A stretch of 64,000 nt of DNA from Acer yangbiense. Lineage: Eukaryota; Streptophyta; Magnoliopsida; Sapindales; Sapindaceae. Under the pieces are notes generated by a model, which had not been told where the DNA came from, did not search any database, and worked only from the letters and a program-made list of their open reading frames with translations. Every line of letters begins with the position of its first letter. Position 1 is the stretch's first letter. Below are positions 44,339 through 57,849 of this stretch, one piece after another. The position numbers were made by a program, and so were the translations under genes. The stretch lies in the NCBI GenBank assembly GCA_008009225.1, contig CM017764.1:21771722-21835721 (forward strand). Reading direction: 5' to 3'.

Positions 44339-45953
44339 TGACGCGCCCGAACTGGTTCTACAAATACTACTACAAATTACGCTATTCTACTATAGTTATT
44401 CTAAAGGGGCGCACGAGTGTTTTACCCTTTTTGCAAGTGCACAAGTCGTTAAACGATTGTAGTGTTCAGAGTAAGGGTTTTCATTCCCACGGAGGATTAG
44501 CAGTTTACACTTAGTTAGAATAAAAGTTCATAACACTAAAGTTCACTCTAACTAATGTCAATTCAATAAACTAATATGATCAACACATTAACTATGCTAA
44601 GTTTGGAATTGATTACGGAAATTGGTTACAATTATTTGGTTTAAATTCTAGATTAAAGGATTGCTAGGAGATAGATCCATTCAAGTTACAACTTACTAGC
44701 TAATCAATCATTCATTAAGATTAATCACAAAGTCCTTATCATGCATCTATTCATGTCAAGTTATAAGGCCTTAGTTCCTCAACTTTAATAACCACCTAGA
44801 GTTAGGAGAGTGATTAAAGGAATTCTACTAAGGGTATTGATAAAGATTCATAAGATAGCAATCCTTACAACTTAGATGGCATAAAAAGGAACATGCATAA
44901 ATGGTCTTTAATGCATATGCATATAAGTTCCTCAAGTTGCTTGTGCATTCAATGAAAGATTGGCGGTTGCAACTACCAATCATAATGAAATAATGAGCAC
45001 ATACATCACTTGAGAAGTGAAATAAACATGATTGATTATATAGTAAAGTTAAATTACAAGAATTACATCTAATCTCCTAACAAGGAGGATTTAGCTACTC
45101 ATAAAATCAAAGCAACTAAGAAATACAATTGAAGGAAACATCACCAAATGATAACTCTTGTGAAATGGAAATGATTCCCCTTTTTGCAATCAAGGCAACA
45201 CTTCTTCTATGGCAACTTGAAGTAATCTATACTAAGGTATCAAGGTGGTGTTTGGTTTGGCTTTTCTAAGAGAAAAATATCTAAAATAATATCTATTTTC
45301 TTACTACTTTTCTTTTCTTCTTTTTTTATGGTTTTTGTGCCTCTCTCCACTTAGAGAAGTAAAATTGGATGGATAAAATACAATAATGGGGAGGCCTTTC
45401 AAAGACAAGCAAGGGTCCTTTTTGTCTATAACCAAGGCTAAAAATGTAAAATGGATGGAAAGTGAGTATGAAGTGACTGGATTCAATCCACTTGCAGCTC
45501 GTGGGAGTCTACCGCGGGTATGTTCCGCAGCTTCTTTCTCGCGGAATGAACCCGCGGCTAATCTTTCTCTGTGCTCGCGGATTCCATCCGCGGCAATTGT
45601 CTCTCCAGAGGACTGGTCTGAAACCGCTGATGTGCTTCCACGGCTTTGGTTGGCGGCTTTATGCCAACAGAATAAAAGAATTGAAGTCGCCGGATGTGGT
45701 TTTGACACAGCCCGCAGCTTTCTTCAGCTGGCTCTTTCCCGCAGACTTTGATGTCTGAACCTGCGGGAACAGGGCATACTTTGGTTTTCCTGCCTTCTTT
45801 GCCTTCTTTTCCTCATTTCGGACCCAAATGCCTTCGAAACGCCGTACTTACTTGAAAACACATATTTACAACATTAAACCCCTAAAATGCATGGAAAATG
45901 ATTATAAAAACCAAGTAAGGGGGCGCTAAATGTGAACATTTACAGCGCGATCA
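44339..45953 (-). repeat. Element B 3' LTR
   Basis: 1615 bp, pair of 61991-63635. Lacks about 30 bases near 45256 that the other LTR has near 62912. The CCGCGG-rich array is at 45498-45771 and is better preserved here than in the 5' LTR. Confidence 0.94.
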
Positions 45954-46316
45954 AATCCCCAAACCTGACTTTTGCTCATCCTCGAGCAAACTATAAATGC
46001 TAAAAATTAAATTAAGAACACAACTCTACTATGTACCAATTTTATACAACGCACACTAAAACATTTCCGAGAGCCAAATTACAAAGATGCTAAATGATGA
46101 GATGACTCAGGAGTAAAGCATGCCCAAACCTCTAGTTGGAAACTAGCACCATTATACCCTTCAAAAACACGCAACAAGGCGAATCCCACACTCTCAATAC
46201 TCTGCTTCAGAAACAAAGCACTCAAAAGCAAAAACTCAATTCACCTCGACTCTATCCTCACCGGAATTCAGTCAAATTTTCTCTCAAACAACATATGCGA
46301 GTGTGAGAATATATAT
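45954..46316 (-). other. Element B 3' noncoding end with PPT
   Basis: Minus strand CAGGTTTGGGGATT lies directly against the LTR. No ORF. Continues after the solo LTR at 49094. Confidence 0.7.
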
Positions 46317-46321
46317 AAGAA

Positions 46322-49088
46322 TGTAAGGTTTATAGTTTGTATTGGCATAAATTCCATATCAAAATGTGTTTCTCTTGTAATGTTTAGTGGTTCGTATATT
46401 GAAGAATTAAGAAGACGAAGGATGTCTCAACCACAATTCATTCAAGAAGCCGGCTTGTAAGAGATTCGTGCATCATTGTTCAACAAAGGTAATAAATGAC
46501 CTCATATCTCTTACAAGGCTAGGCACACACACACACATAGCATTCTTGTGTGTTCCTTCATGATTAAACATCACTTATGTATCACTTTCACACACTTGAC
46601 AAAATATGCTCATGCATTCATACTATATTGGTAATATTTTGTTTATTGCATTTTCTAGGACTATGTCTGGAAATTAGCAGATGTGTGTGTATTTGTGCTT
46701 GTATGTTTTCGTATTTTTGTATGTGGACTTGAACATGTTCTTATTTGATGTCTTATTGAGTTCCGGTCATTTCGGTTACTCATTCATTTAGTTTCGAGTC
46801 CAACCGATGTAGCTACGCTATTTTTCGTTCTCATTCGTTGAGTTGACTTCATCATCGTTTTCCGAGATGATTTCTCAACCATTTTTCAAAGTTGTGTAGT
46901 CTTCGTTGTGCGTAAGAGAGTCACGGTTCGTAATCCAAAAACGGATTCGAAATCGGAGTTCGGATGCCCAAGATACGGGCTGAAGAACCGAGGGAGCGCG
47001 CGAGAGAGGCAGCAGGCCGTGAGGCCACTTGGCCCAGCCGTGAGAGCGGCCGTGGGCCCCACAGACAAGGGGGCTCTCTGCCCCCGTGAGGCCCACGCTT
47101 CCCCCACAGCCTGGGGTGACGTGGCCTCACCTCATTGGCCCGGAATCTCTTCTCTCTCCTCCTTATATCTTCCCTCCATCTCTCTCCATTTGATTTTTAA
47201 GAAGAAAAAGTTTGGTTTCCCGTCAGAATTCTCTCCAGAATTTTCAGAACTTCAAAACACCATATCTTCCTCATCCGAAGTCGGATTTGAGCGATTCAAG
47301 TTGGAGAGTGTTCGTATTGGAGTCCTCTATCATTTCTGAGTGGTTTGGTAGCTGATTGATCAAGTTTTCTGGTGGTTACACACTGAAATCCGAACCAGCT
47401 GTTGAATCAAAGGTATTGGACTTATCTTTGGGATTTCTTTCTTTTCAACCTTCAATTTGCTTGGGGTTTCTTCTTCTATATCTATGTTTATGTTTGGTAA
47501 AAGCTATTGAGAAAGGTAGCTTGAAAATCATTCTAATTGAAAGTCAATTTATAGACAATATGGACTAGTTTCTATGATTCTAGGTTATCCACATGTTTGT
47601 GAGTTGTATTGTGATTAGAATGGCATCTTAGGTTGTTTGTGACTTGATTGAATCAATTTTGTGATAAATGACCTTGAGATTTGATTTGATCCTTTGATTG
47701 ATGAAATCTAGGATTTGTGTATTTGTTTGTGTTTTAGAGCAATCTAGGATTTGATTGATTTATATCTTGAATCCTTGCTCTATATTTTTAGCTAGAATAT
47801 TGATTGATTAAATCTCATATATCTAGCATTTTATTGTATGTTGATTGCATCTTGAAATTGTACTTCATGAATATATTTTGATTCAAGTGTTGTATATGTG
47901 AATGAGACTTTGAGCTTATGTGTTTGGTGTTTCACATGCTTAGGTTTTATTCTCGTATTTTGCATCTAGACTTTTATTGAATGTGTTATCACATGTTTAG
48001 GTCTATTTGTACCATAGAATGTATTGATCACATGTTCTATGTTGATTTGATTGTTTGCATCATTTGCATTCATATGATCACACTAGGAAGTCCTTGTAAA
48101 AGGCATGAAGTCTTGGTTAGAGTCGGGGTGACTCGGATAGCCAAGCAAGAAGACTTGCCTAGAGTCGGGATGACTCGGATAGGTAAGCAAGAAGTCATGG
48201 CTAGAGTCGGGAGGACTCGGATAGTCATGCATAGGAGGCTCCCTAGAGGCAAGAGTGTCTTGGATAGGGAGTTGGCTATTGCATTGGTAGGCCTAGGCGT
48301 ATGGTTAGACATAGACTCCGATAGAGCGGGGTACACGGGGAGGTGTATGCACTCTTGAGGAATTTCTAATCTACCATCGATGTTGGTTTTGTGTGGTGTC
48401 CAATATATGGTGGTTTCGCATCATTGAGGGATTTCACATTTTCCAATAGGGTTGGGTAGGCTTAGACTTCACTAGGTTGGGTGAGCTAAAGATTGGTCAC
48501 TTTGTGAATGTTCTATGTTTACTTTCCAATAATATAGTACCCAATGGTTGTAGTTCAACCCGTGGATGTTTCCTCCTTGGAGGTTTTACCACGTTAAAAA
48601 AATCTCTTATATTAATTCTTCCTATCTCTATCTCTTATATTTTACTTGTATATTTTTATTATCTTGTTTCATAATATTCACTTGATGTATTGTGAAGCAA
48701 GACTTTGTATAGTGTGATTAGTGAATTCATTTTATTGATCAATTTTATTTCTATGATTCTTTTGTATATTGTATTTGTGTATAGTGATATTTGATCACTC
48801 TTGTAACTCATTGAACATATAGTGAAATACAAGTATTCTTTGTTGTTATACTTATTTGTTTGTTTACCTCATACAACTTGATGATGTATGTAGACCATGC
48901 TTATATGATTACCTATTCATATTGTTTATGTATGTTGTCTTTTCTTAGTATGTTTGTTGTATGTAAGGCAACCTTGAGTGACAAATGAAAGTTTGTTCAA
49001 GGGATTGAAAAAGGCGTAAAAACCTATTCCCCCCCCCCCCCCCCTCTAGGTATGCCTTAAGTAATTTAACTACGTTTGTATACTTTCA
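46322..49088 (+). repeat. Solo LTR, family C
   Basis: TGTAAGGTTTATAGTTTGT...TATACTTTCA, 2767 bp, TSD AAGAA at 46317-46321 and 49089-49093. Best complete C LTR in the window. GC-rich inverted repeats at about 46985-47120, 43-bp minisatellite at 48103-48250, C tract 49029-49044. Confidence 0.92.
48103..48250 (+). repeat. 43-bp minisatellite in LTR C
   Basis: Three tandem units of AAGTCTTGGTTAGAGTCGGG...GACTCGGATAGCCAAGCAAG. Related, more diverged units at 38865-39005 and, reversed, at 53580-53720. Confidence 0.75.
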
Positions 49089-49093
49089 AAGAA

Positions 49094-50228
49094 TCAAATG
49101 TAACGCATATGTAATCAAAATTAACGCACAAATTATGGAAACTGTTTTATAAATGAATTGATATGCTACAAATGTGGAAAGAGCATGTTTCGACTTGCAT
49201 TCCCCAATTAGACTCTCTAAAGGATCAACTAGAGCTTTCCTTGGTTGTAATGGGGCCAAAGGGTGATATCGGGTGAATGGGAGAATCAATGGAATTCTGA
49301 AGTTTTTGATCAACCTTACGATTTTGTTTCATTAGCTCATTATAAAGATGTCTCCAAGCATCTAGGCTAAGATACATGGTTCGATTTGTGCCAATTAGTA
49401 CTCGGATTTGAGCACTTCTATTCAAGTATCGTGGCTTGCTCGAGTTTTTTTTTTAAATTATTATTAACCTTTTACACAAGCCAAAAATTTGCACAACTAT
49501 CTATTATTGCCTGAGTACACGCTATTACAGAAATTTTGAGCTATCCTAATGTATCTATAATCATGCATAATCCGTGATCAAATACTACATCATTCCAAGT
49601 ATATGTATATGGGTATGTGGTGGTGATGAAATGAACAGTCTATGTTTGGCCTCAAATTTGGCAATTGGAGCACACATCACAACATGGATAGTGTTTGGGC
49701 ATTTGGTAGCTAAGCACACACATGCCTAGAATCCTTTCCAAAAATCCGTCTAACGAGGGAATACAAGTCTAGCAAACAGTCCACAATTTTCATGTTCATA
49801 GGCATTCAATTATGCAAATGAGATCATATGATTAATGAAGAGTGCTTACCCTTTAAAGGTGATTATTTTTGGCACTGACTCTCATGGGTAGTCTCCACTA
49901 TTGGTTAAGGCCATCTTGTGCTAAGTTCCGTTCACCAAGCAAAAGAGAAAGGGACTATTACGCAGAGTGCAATGTCTTCTCGAGATGCTATCGTGATAGC
50001 GACACTTTAGTAATTAACGCATGCACATACTCCTTAACAACACATACCTCATAACATCTTATTTAAACAAAATGTGTTCCCTTGGCTTTATCGTTAAAAA
50101 GCGATTTTTTTTACACAAACACACTATGTACAACATATACAACATGTACAATCATGTGACCGATTGGAAAAGTGTTTATGTGCCCACACCCCCAAACCTA
50201 AACACGACATTGTCCCTAATGTTTGCAC
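49094..50228 (-). other. Element B 3' noncoding region
   Basis: No credible ORF. Corresponds to parts of 5430-6900 in the + strand Athila, for example the GGCCTCAAATTTGGCAATT block near 49647 and the G-rich tract (minus) at 50181-50226. Confidence 0.65.
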
Positions 50229-52478
50229 TGTTAGGATTATGCTCAATAGCAAGAGTGTAATAGTGTTTTTGACAATCTATTCATATTCATAATGCGATTT
50301 CTGGTTTAACAAATCTTATAGCATTTATAGTTTAATTATTATAATTGTCAAAAGTAAATAATCATAAGGTCAAAAGACTATGAAAAAAGAAAAATTGTTC
50401 GTACATCTGGATATGTATGAGGTAGACATAATTCTTTAGTTAGTCTTGAATATTGTTCACAACTTAAGTTAAAGGTTGGGCACCTTTATCTTGTTAAAGT
50501 TGTAGAATTCTTTTGTTAGCATTTGAGTGGGATCAAATGAGATATGATGAGTCTAAAATCATCGGAGTGTCTTCGAGCAAAAGAATCTAGTGCACTGGGT
50601 GCATTGAACTGGATCACAATGAAAAGCTTTATCTAGAACCGTCAATAGATAATAGTCTTTTCATTATCAGGACAATCGGAGAGTCTGTCTTAATCCTGAG
50701 ATAAATGATGGACTTATGGTTGCAAGTGATATCATTTGAGTTATCAATGAGTACGATTATATAGCATAGTCTATCCTCGATAGTTTGGTGATATTCATTT
50801 GTTAATCGATAGAGGACTTCATTTATAGATATGGACATCGTGGCTCCATTTATTAAATGAGAGTATAATATCATCATATGGATATTTTGAGGTAATTGGA
50901 TATTAAATTTCAACGTTGAGTTTTCGATAGTGACTATTGAAAACATGGCTTCTGGACAAGTCAAAATATCCAAGTTCAAAACGTGGTCATATAAGTAAAT
51001 ATGGTAACTTGGAGAGTTATAGGCGGTCTATGAACTCTTGGCGATTACTGATATTAATCACGAGGATACACTATCTCCAATATGATTGTCTAGGGTTATG
51101 AAAGAGGAACATCTTCCTTTTCTATCTTTATTTAAGAATTCAATTTTAGCTCTTTAGTGGAATGGGTTAAAATTAATGGATCGGACCTAAGTGAATCATT
51201 TGTTGATTGTGATTAGGTTGTGTCTATTGAAGCTTAAATTTAGATAGCCCGCCAAGATCCCCAATCCACACGGACTTGCATGGATCACTTGATATATTCT
51301 ACCGGACCAATTTATGGGTCTATCTAGAATTGCATTTAATATATTAAGAATATAATTTGCACATTAATTATTTAATGGGCTGCTCAATTATATTTATATA
51401 TTAATGAAAGGCATGTGGGCTTGTTTCTTTTAGTAAGAATGGGTTTGGTTCACATGTGGGCTTTTTATTTAAAGTCCAATGGATTAAATGAAACAAGAAA
51501 ATAATATATGGCCCATTTTATACATGTGGGGCGGCAAGGTTAATATATTAGCCTAACATATTATTTTGTTTCATTGTTTAATTAAATAAGAATTAATTAA
51601 TTGTTTAATTAAGAAACAAATCTTTTTCTGATCAGGAAATATATTTCCTAGAGTTATACTAAAAGTAAAAGACTTGTTCGGTAAGAAAATAAATAATTAA
51701 GTTTATTTATTTAATCAAATAAGAAGTCTTTTTATTATAGTCAATAAAAGAATAAAAATACTTATGAGTTGAATTAGGGTTAGGAGTCTAATTAACATGT
51801 GAATTAGGGTACAACACAAATCCTTTTTTGTAGAGGAAATTTGGCAACCCTAATTGGACCACATGGAGATTTCGGCCAACCCTAAAAGAAAGAGGAGAAA
51901 AATTTCGGCCACCCTATATAACACTTGTTATAGAATTCGGCCACCCTACTTGTTGATTGATTCAATTTTTCTTCTTCTTCTAAACTCATAGAAAAGTATT
52001 AGATTTTATTCTACTAAAACATAAAAGAAAAGAAAAAGATTCTTCTTTTGATGGTACACTAATTGCTTGTTCATCAATAAGCTTGTGTGTACAACATCGA
52101 ATTAGGTTCACGCGAGTTTCGATCATTAGATTGAGAACTCAAAAGTGACCGGAATAATCTTTGTATTCTTTTGATTGTTTTGTGACTAACAAAAGAAAAA
52201 GAAAAGTTTGTTTGTCCATTTTCAGGTTTGCAATTCAAAGAAAAAGGGAGACCACGCTCCTAGGTGATTCACGTTCGTGCTAGGATTGAAGATCTTGCGG
52301 ATTACCATCGACGTAAGTCAATCGGATCACGCGACAAAAGGTATTCAACTTTTGTTACTTTATATATGGTTAATTAATTAAAGGGGTTAAGGTTCATAAA
52401 AAGGAAAAATGTTAAAACATACTAAATCTATTCTTTAGTCTCGCTTCCGCTGCGTGTACTACGGTATTTTTCCCTACA
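50229..52478 (+). repeat. Solo LTR, family A
   Basis: TGTTAGGATTATGC...TTTTTCCCTACA, 2250 bp, TSD TGCAC at 50224-50228 and 52479-52483. TATA box TATATAA at 51915-51921 within the TTCGGCCA repeat set. Antisense 116-codon ORF at 50629-50979. Confidence 0.95.
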
Positions 52479-52483
52479 TGCAC

Positions 52484-52837
52484 ACGGAAGACAATACACG
52501 GTTACAAGGTTTAGTTTTTTGGCCAACAAACAACTTCCCAATCCATACAAAAATGGACACAGCATGTCCAATCACATGGTATTGCATCCATCCAAGATGC
52601 TTCAAAATATCCTAAGTTACTAGATATTATCATCCTAGGCACTATGATTCAACTAAACAAAAGTCCACACCTAGATCTAAGCATTTTAGTAACTACAAAA
52701 AGTATATGCAAGAAGCGCTATATAAATATAATAATGAAACTAAAAATACTGTAAATACAACCCCAAAGCGAAGTACTAAGTATACAAAAATGCGGAATAA
52801 TGCTCCACCCACAAAAATTCGTGGAGTACCAATTCGC
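52484..52837 (-). other. Element B region just after ORF2
   Basis: About 350 bases without an ORF, joining the end of ORF2 to the 3' noncoding region. Confidence 0.5.
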
Positions 52838-55800
52838 CTAAAACCGTCCACTCCCATCACTAGTATAACTGGTGCTAGCACTGCTGCTGGTGGGATCTAA
52901 TGGTGTGAACTGAACACCTCTAGTGGAATATTGGAAAATAGGCTCAGATGTAGGAGGAGGCCTAGCATACGGAACTATGCTCGTAGGCAACTCGGGCTCC
53001 TCCACAATGTACTCCACCGACTGAGCACTCAAATAGTCACATTCCTCCGGAAGAAGCTCGATGCTCACTATGAACGACCTATCATTCTGCTCCTCCCTTG
53101 GCTCCGGCTGAAATTCCCTTAAGCAATATAGTGTAAAATATACCTAAAGGGGGAGTGAATAGGTGTAAGCCCAAATTCTTCCAAATTCAAAATATGTGGA
53201 TTACAAGAATGAAATGTACACTTGATATGATTTAATCAACGGTATAATATGATTCAATACATGTGAAAATCAATATACAAAAGATACAATCAATACATGA
53301 TATGAAAGATAATGAAAAGTAAAGCGAAAATGGACACAAGTTATTTTAACATGGTAAAACCTCAAAAAGGAAACATCCACGGGTTGATACCACAACCACC
53401 GGCAAAGCAATCCACTATATGAAAATGACTTACACACTCAAAGTTATCAACACATGATATCCACTTCAAGCTATCAACTCCTAATCTACCATTGGGCCTA
53501 GTGAATCATCTAGCCTACTCCCTATCCAAGGTGTGTCCTACACCTCTAGAGAGTAACTCCCTATCCAAGGCTGTCAAGCCTCTAGGAAGATTTCCTTGCT
53601 TAGCTATCTAGATCACTAGGATCCTAGTCAAGCTTCCCTAGCTCAACCATCCGAAGCACCACACTCCTAGCTAAGACTTTTGCTTGGCTATCCGAAACAC
53701 TTTCCTAGCCAAGTCTTCTTGCTCAAATTAAAGCTTCACTCACTTTAACAAGAGACTTCAACCTTTCCACAAGGCAATAATCTAAGTGATGCAAATGATG
53801 CAAATCATAAACAAATAAAGCAAGATGATCATTCAAGCTCTATGAACATGTTCAATGATAATCTAGAATTTGCTTTTAACAAACAATCACAAATGTATCT
53901 AGAAATCAAGACATGTTAATCAATAAGAACAAGATAAGAATATTCAATATATCACTCAAAAAATCTTAGTTCTTAGATCATGAAATTAAACCTAGAAATC
54001 ATCATGAAGCACATCGTACAAGTCATTTCTAGAATCAATTTCAAGTAAATCAAGTTTAGCTAAAATATGTTCAAAAGTAATCACAAAGCTAAAACTCAAC
54101 TATCAATCAATCAAACAAACCTAGAATGTGAACTAACATCATTCTTAACACATTTCATCTATCAAATAAGAAGATTGAATGAGATGATCAAAAGAGAAAG
54201 TGATAAGAAAATGTTTCACCTATAAATGTATAATCTCGGACTGAAATCAGCTTGCTGCGTACAATCTCGAAATCATTTGACTCTGAAAATGCTTGGGGTT
54301 TGTTCCTCTTATCAAGACCAACATTTTTTCCTTTTGAATCAAGTGAATCGGAGTTGAGATGAGAGAGATATGGTGAAATTAAGATTTGAAAAATTGTAAG
54401 AAAAAATTCTGCACACCAATTTTTGTTCTTCTTTTTCACTGATGTTTTTGAATTGCCGAGAGAGAGGGAATAAATTGAGTGAGCGTGTGATCAAGTGAGG
54501 TAAGCTCACGTGAGTAACACATCATATGACCAATAGGAAGTAAGACCGAAGACACCACATGCTTTGATTGACCATGCACACCAAACACCATATGCATGCA
54601 ATACATATGACAAAAACCCATTAATTCATGAAATGAATTTGCAAGCAGCTCTTCATGGCCGTTTGCTACACAGGGACAGAGGGCATGTTTTGGCGTGTGC
54701 CTCACGTGGCCTCCATGGCCAAGGGGGCAAATGGCAATTTGCCATCTTTTATCCTTTAGCACCCTTTCGTGCATCTCTCATGTTTTTTTAACCGTTCTTC
54801 GATCTTCAAACTCCGAATTCGAATCCGTTTTCGGATTACAAACCGTAACTCCCTCACAGACATAAACATCAACAAAACTTTCATAAAAAAATGGAAATCG
54901 AAAAGACGAAAACCATGGACGATAAATGTACGGAAAGTTTCATAACTTCCAACTCAGAACTCGAAAACAAATAAGTGAGTAACCGAAACGATCGGAACTT
55001 AACAAGGAATCATTTGAGAACATATTCAAGTCCAAAACACATACATACAAACAAATAAACACAAGGTCACACAAGTATGCCATATCTACGCGATAGTCAT
55101 AAAACATGCAATTCTACAATGTTTGTCTATAAGAGACCAATGCGTGTGCATACTTAAATGTGTGTGAATGTGTTATACCAAATATTTGCACAACGATGCA
55201 GGGACACACATGTATGAGTTGTGTGTGTGTGCGCTTACGCCTTGCAAGAGGATAGAAGTCTAAGTATACCTTTGATGCTTTCACCTCTTGAAGAAGATAT
55301 TTGCATTAGACGTTGCTATTCACCTTTGAAGCTTCTTTTCTCCAAGAACCACCTAAGCAACAACTATTACAAATATAGAGAGTTTTGCAATGGAATCAAG
55401 CCAATACAAATCAAGGACCTTACACCTGCATCGGCTTCTACTCGCCCATCATTTCCTGATAATGTTCGTTCACTATCTACGCTAGACTCTGCTTGATCCG
55501 CTGCTGCTCATCATAAGGTAAGTCCATGAAGTAGAAATCTTGATTATATGGGTCCGGTTCGGCCATTGGACTGAAAAAACAATTATCAATGTTAGTGAAA
55601 AATGAAGGATAAGAAAAGGGTATACCTGACTCTGGTGCCATAGGCATGGCCGGTAAATCGATGGCGAGAGGTGGATTGGGTATCACGGGTGGCTCCTCAT
55701 GATTGCGCTTCTAACGGTGCTCTTGCTCCTGCCCAGTGGTCTCCTCAGTGGGATCCTTCCTCTGGTATCCCGTCAAACAGGCAACCACTCCCTTCAATTT

Positions 55801-56890
55801 CCTAACTTGCTTAGCAAGTTTACTAACTGTCTTTGCCAAAGCGGCATTAGAATCAATCATGGCATGTGCCTAAGATGGCACCCTATCCTCCCTCTCCGAC
55901 TCTGACTGCTCAGATCTGCTCTTATCATCTCCCTCATCATACTCCTCCTCTCGAGCCTCCGCCTCTCGTCTCTCAAGCTCTTTCCTAGTGATCGATCTCC
56001 GCTGCTCCCTCAATTGTTGCTTTAACTCCTTTGGGTTGAGGAGTCTCTCAATTCCTTCCTTCCCTTCAGCTGCCTCATTGTAGGCTCTCCTGCCTACAGT
56101 GCCCTTAGGGGTCTCAATCCCATCCTGAGGTTTGTCGACTCGGATCCTAGCCTCACGTGCAAAGTATGTGATCAAACAAGGGAAGAAAAGGCTCAAGTGG
56201 GATCTCCTTCTCGATTCCGCTATTCTTCTCACTATGGTTCTCCCCATATCAAACTCCAAATGGTTTCTCATCTGATAAAGCATGATTGCCACTTCTTTGT
56301 TGACATCCGTGCAATGTTGGCTTGGCATGAAAGAGTAGCTGAAGTAGATGTTCCAGAAATGCTCGTTGAACCCCAGCTCCCTCTGGTAAACCTTACGGTC
56401 ATTGGGCTCCCATGGAATGTCCTCTATCCCTGTGATAGCTGCCCCAAGCCGCTGGTCATAATTCTGGAAGAGGTCATTGGGTTCGTACCCGTCTTCCCAC
56501 ATCGGGTAGTCTAGAGTCATCAAGTACTTGTTGATTTGTTTGAGGTCATGGAAATTGGCTTCTGACGGACCACCACTGGAGCTCCCATTTCAAACTCGTC
56601 CGGATCTATGCTGGCGTAGAACTCCTGGACTATCTTCCAGTTGGCTCTCTTTGGGAACGAGACGTATGCTTCCCACCTTCTTCAGCAAACTTCCTCAAAA
56701 ATGAACGTGTGACCCAACTCATCGAAGCTAAGGTCTCTCTCTAAGATCATGGGTCGCTTGGAAGTGCCCGTGAGTCTTATCTTGAAAATTTCCTCCGGTG
56801 TCGGTCCCGGGGTAGAGACCCATTTTCCTTTTCTCTTTCTTGAGGCATCACCTCCTCTAGGGTTTGATAAACTCTTCTTTTTGGTGCCAT
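52838..56890 (-). pseudogene. Element B ORF2, env-like / PTP type, split by a solo LTR
   Basis: Starts at the ATG at 56890 directly after a CAG acceptor. It is Lys/Arg-rich at first (a one-base change in an A run shifts the frame), then TPGPTPEEIFKIRL, RRWEAYVSF.. and REFY-like segments, then after another shift near 56570 WNIYFSYSFMPSQHCTDVNKE, MLYQMRNHLEFDMGRTIV and LSLFFPCLITYFARE. These fit the plant PTP domain (Transposase_32). The C-terminal half is charged and coiled-coil prone, then Pro-rich. Stops: TGA 56682-56684, TAG 55870-55872, 55711-55713 and 55477-55479. LTR C (53109-55424) interrupts it; the tail 53108-52838 ends in a Ser/Thr-rich stretch. Role unknown; it sits where env-like ORFs lie. 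Confidence 0.7.
53109..55424 (-). repeat. Solo LTR, family C (reversed), inside ORF2
   Basis: TGAAATTCCCTTAAG...GGACCTTACA, 2316 bp. Flanks CCGGC (53104-53108) and CCTGC (55425-55429) are a 4/5 match, so the TSD is slightly decayed. Diverged from the other C LTRs. Confidence 0.85.
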
Positions 56891-57707
56891 CTGTGGTTAG
56901 AACAATATACGCATAAAAAAACTCCACAAAAGTTAGTAATTGGGTTAAAGAACCCCACAATTCAAAACTATGCACAAACATCCTAAACTATATATGTGTA
57001 GTGTGTGTGTGTATTAGAAACTTCAACAAGATTTTTTAACAATCAAGGTGACCCTAGTACTCAATTTACTTGTCACAAGTTACTATAAAAACTTCCTCCA
57101 TTAAGCAACTCAATCCACATTTGTACAAACACATTGCACAAAGTCTATCTACTTCACGTGTGTGCACCCAACAAGTGTATCAATTGTGCAACTAAATTGT
57201 ACAATAACAATATGTGTGCAACCATCCAAATGAGTGCCATAATTTCTATGCATATAAGTGTTTTGATTCAAAATGCATAAAAATAAAGCATATATCACAA
57301 CATGTCCTCTCAAATAGGCATATATCATCACTATGTCATCTCAAATAGGCATATATCACCACCAATTCAATCATATGCAATATTCCACTATCACAACATG
57401 CATACAACCTCAATTGTCAATTAAATTCATCATTGATAGCAATAGAACAGTGTTCATGACAACATTTCATAATTTCGGCCAAAGACAAACCCTAACACTA
57501 AAATTTGCAAAATTGATTCAATCTTTGGGAAATGTTGGTCAAAATTAGTCCTAGCATGGATAGAAAACACTTACAAACTCAACCAACTCAATACAATCCA
57601 TTTTAATTCACTTTTTCTCAAAAACCCTAACTGTCACGAGTTTGACAAGTGAAGACGAATTTAGCAAGAAATTAGTGATTAAAGGGGATGGAATTGAGTT
57701 TACGTAC
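56891..57707 (-). other. Candidate intron before ORF2
   Basis: On the minus strand the donor is GAAAG|GTACGTAAAC (57707). The acceptor region has TTCTAACCACAG (CTAAC branch-like sequence, CAG at 56893-56891) and the next base starts ATG. Length 817 bases, AT-rich, no coding motifs. Splicing would place the 5' exon directly on the ORF2 start. This is a prediction from consensus only. Confidence 0.5.
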
Positions 57708-57830
57708 CTTTCTTGTGATGATCCAACTGATTTTGAGCAAGATTGGAGCAATATTTTGGTGATTTTGGCGCTGGAAGTTGAGAGAAGTTCAAACAAAAGG
57801 GAAAGGTGCTCGTGAAAATGACAGGTGGGT

Positions 57831-57838
57831 TTATATAG
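57831..57838 (-). promoter_or_regulatory. Internal TATA box upstream of the candidate intron
   Basis: Minus TATATAAA about 125 bases upstream of the splice donor and immediately downstream of the CGCGGGAAT array. The arrangement copies that of the LTR promoters in this window. Confidence 0.5.
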
Positions 57839-57849
57839 TGGGCTAGAAA

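Noticed and set aside
45304..45758. Overlapping ORFs in B LTR, also at 63082-63433
   Set aside because: Three frames are open through the CCGCGG array because it lacks stops; the pair in the other LTR shows non-coding style changes.
46875..47339. Several ORFs in LTR C GC-rich zone
   Set aside because: Open in several frames on both strands over inverted repeats; not kept in other C LTRs.
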